Shown: positions 63,551-64,000 of the stretch, piece by piece
Position numbering within the stretch: the first letter of the stretch is position 1
Layout of the letters: each line of letters starts with the position of its first letter
Source: Maylandia zebra
Lineage: Eukaryota > Chordata > Actinopteri > Cichliformes > Cichlidae
Length of the DNA: 64,000 bases
Direction of reading: 5' to 3'
NCBI RefSeq assembly: GCF_041146795.1
Contig: NC_135170.1
Span: 19,834,033-19,898,032 of the forward strand
Translations under genes and position numbers: made by a program
Notes under the pieces: model-generated
Database searches by the model: none
The model's input: the letters and a program-made list of their open reading frames with translations, nothing else
Told to the model about the DNA's origin: nothing

Positions 63551-64000
63551 CAGTGCTGTGCAAAAGTGTTGAACCACCACTCATTTCTTAGATTTTGTTA
63601 GGATAATGGCAAATAGTTGCAGCAATTTATTGAAACATGCAAACATACTTGAGAATACAGTATGAGCTTGAAAATTAATGTTTGATATGACCAGACTTTA
63701 TTGTTCCAACACAGCCTGAACTCTCCAAGGAGAGCCTTCTTGTAATTTCTTTAAGTAGTCTGAGCAGTTCTCCAAGGTTCTTGAAGGACATTCAAAGCTC
63801 GTCTTTGGATGTTGACTGCTTTTTGGTCTTATCTCCTTCAACATGATGCAACACTATTTCAATAATGGTGAGGTCCAGGTTCTGGGGAGACCAATCCATC
63901 ACTGACATTGTGTCCCACTGTTTTTTTTTGGTTTTTTTTAATCCAAGGTGTGCTTTTACTGCACTGGCAGTGTAGTAAAAGCACTTACTGTGCTCGAAAA
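63551..64000 (-). mobile_element. Tc1-like element, left part, runs off the window
   Basis: Begins 'cagtgctgtgcaaaagtgtt' directly after a TA (63549-63550), a typical Tc1 terminus. The following plus-strand sequence is antisense transposase-like ('gaggtccaggttctggggag', near 63870). The right end is outside the window. Decay is evident. Confidence 0.75.

Noticed and set aside
63000-64000. Search for the SUMO2 first exon (MADEKPK-type)
   Set aside because: No ATG with a matching short exon and a donor was found; the end of the window is a Tc1-like element, so the exon is taken to lie outside.

Overview
The window is nuclear DNA from a teleost fish, and the repeat families look percomorph or cichlid-like. 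The evidence is genes split into small exons with GT/AG junctions, long repeat-filled introns, CA microsatellites, and many copies of fish-type Tc1/mariner, hAT, gypsy and LINE elements. All genes identified with confidence lie on the minus strand. They are the 5' end of septin 9, two CD7-like immunoglobulin receptors, JPT1 (HN1) and SUMO2. The human counterparts all map to 17q25, so this looks like a conserved syntenic block.

Positions 1-20.7 kb hold the 5' part of septin 9. Two alternative first coding exons are visible: a long-isoform start at 20638-20659 with its follow-on exon at 9452-9514, and a short-isoform start at 4856-4877. All end in phase 1, as in the human gene, and the shared downstream exons lie beyond the left edge. 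The rest is intron with a long CA repeat, a CT/poly-C tract and old transposon copies. Positions 20.7-29.6 kb are mostly intergenic, with one decayed Tc1-like element (27258-28718) and a weak two-exon candidate (25939-26437).

Positions 29.6-40 kb form a CD7-like cluster. Gene 1 (30167-31526, 199 aa) and gene 2 (37598-38940, 190 aa) each have four exons: leader, Ig V domain, stalk plus transmembrane segment, and tail. A third copy survives as a truncated Ig exon near 36.3-36.5 kb and as an orphan leader exon at 39401-39467. Gene 1 keeps a YEDM tyrosine motif like that in the tail of human CD7, and gene 2 stops before it. Leader and Ig exons are almost identical between the two genes. The eight exon substitutions between them all change an amino acid, while the 112-bp intron inside the block has one difference. 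This is the most interesting biology in the window.

Positions 40-48 kb are transposon-rich. They include a complete hAT-type non-autonomous element with an 8-bp target duplication and a full-length Tc1-like element with an uninterrupted 340-residue DD34E transposase. There is also a LINE fragment and further Tc1 debris.

Positions 48.1-57.4 kb hold JPT1 (five coding exons, 176 aa). Positions 59.3-63.0 kb hold SUMO2 (three coding exons visible; the first, encoding about seven residues, lies past the right edge). JPT1 and SUMO2 are adjacent and co-oriented, as in human. The genes do not form a pathway. They are independent vertebrate transcription units sharing a neighbourhood.
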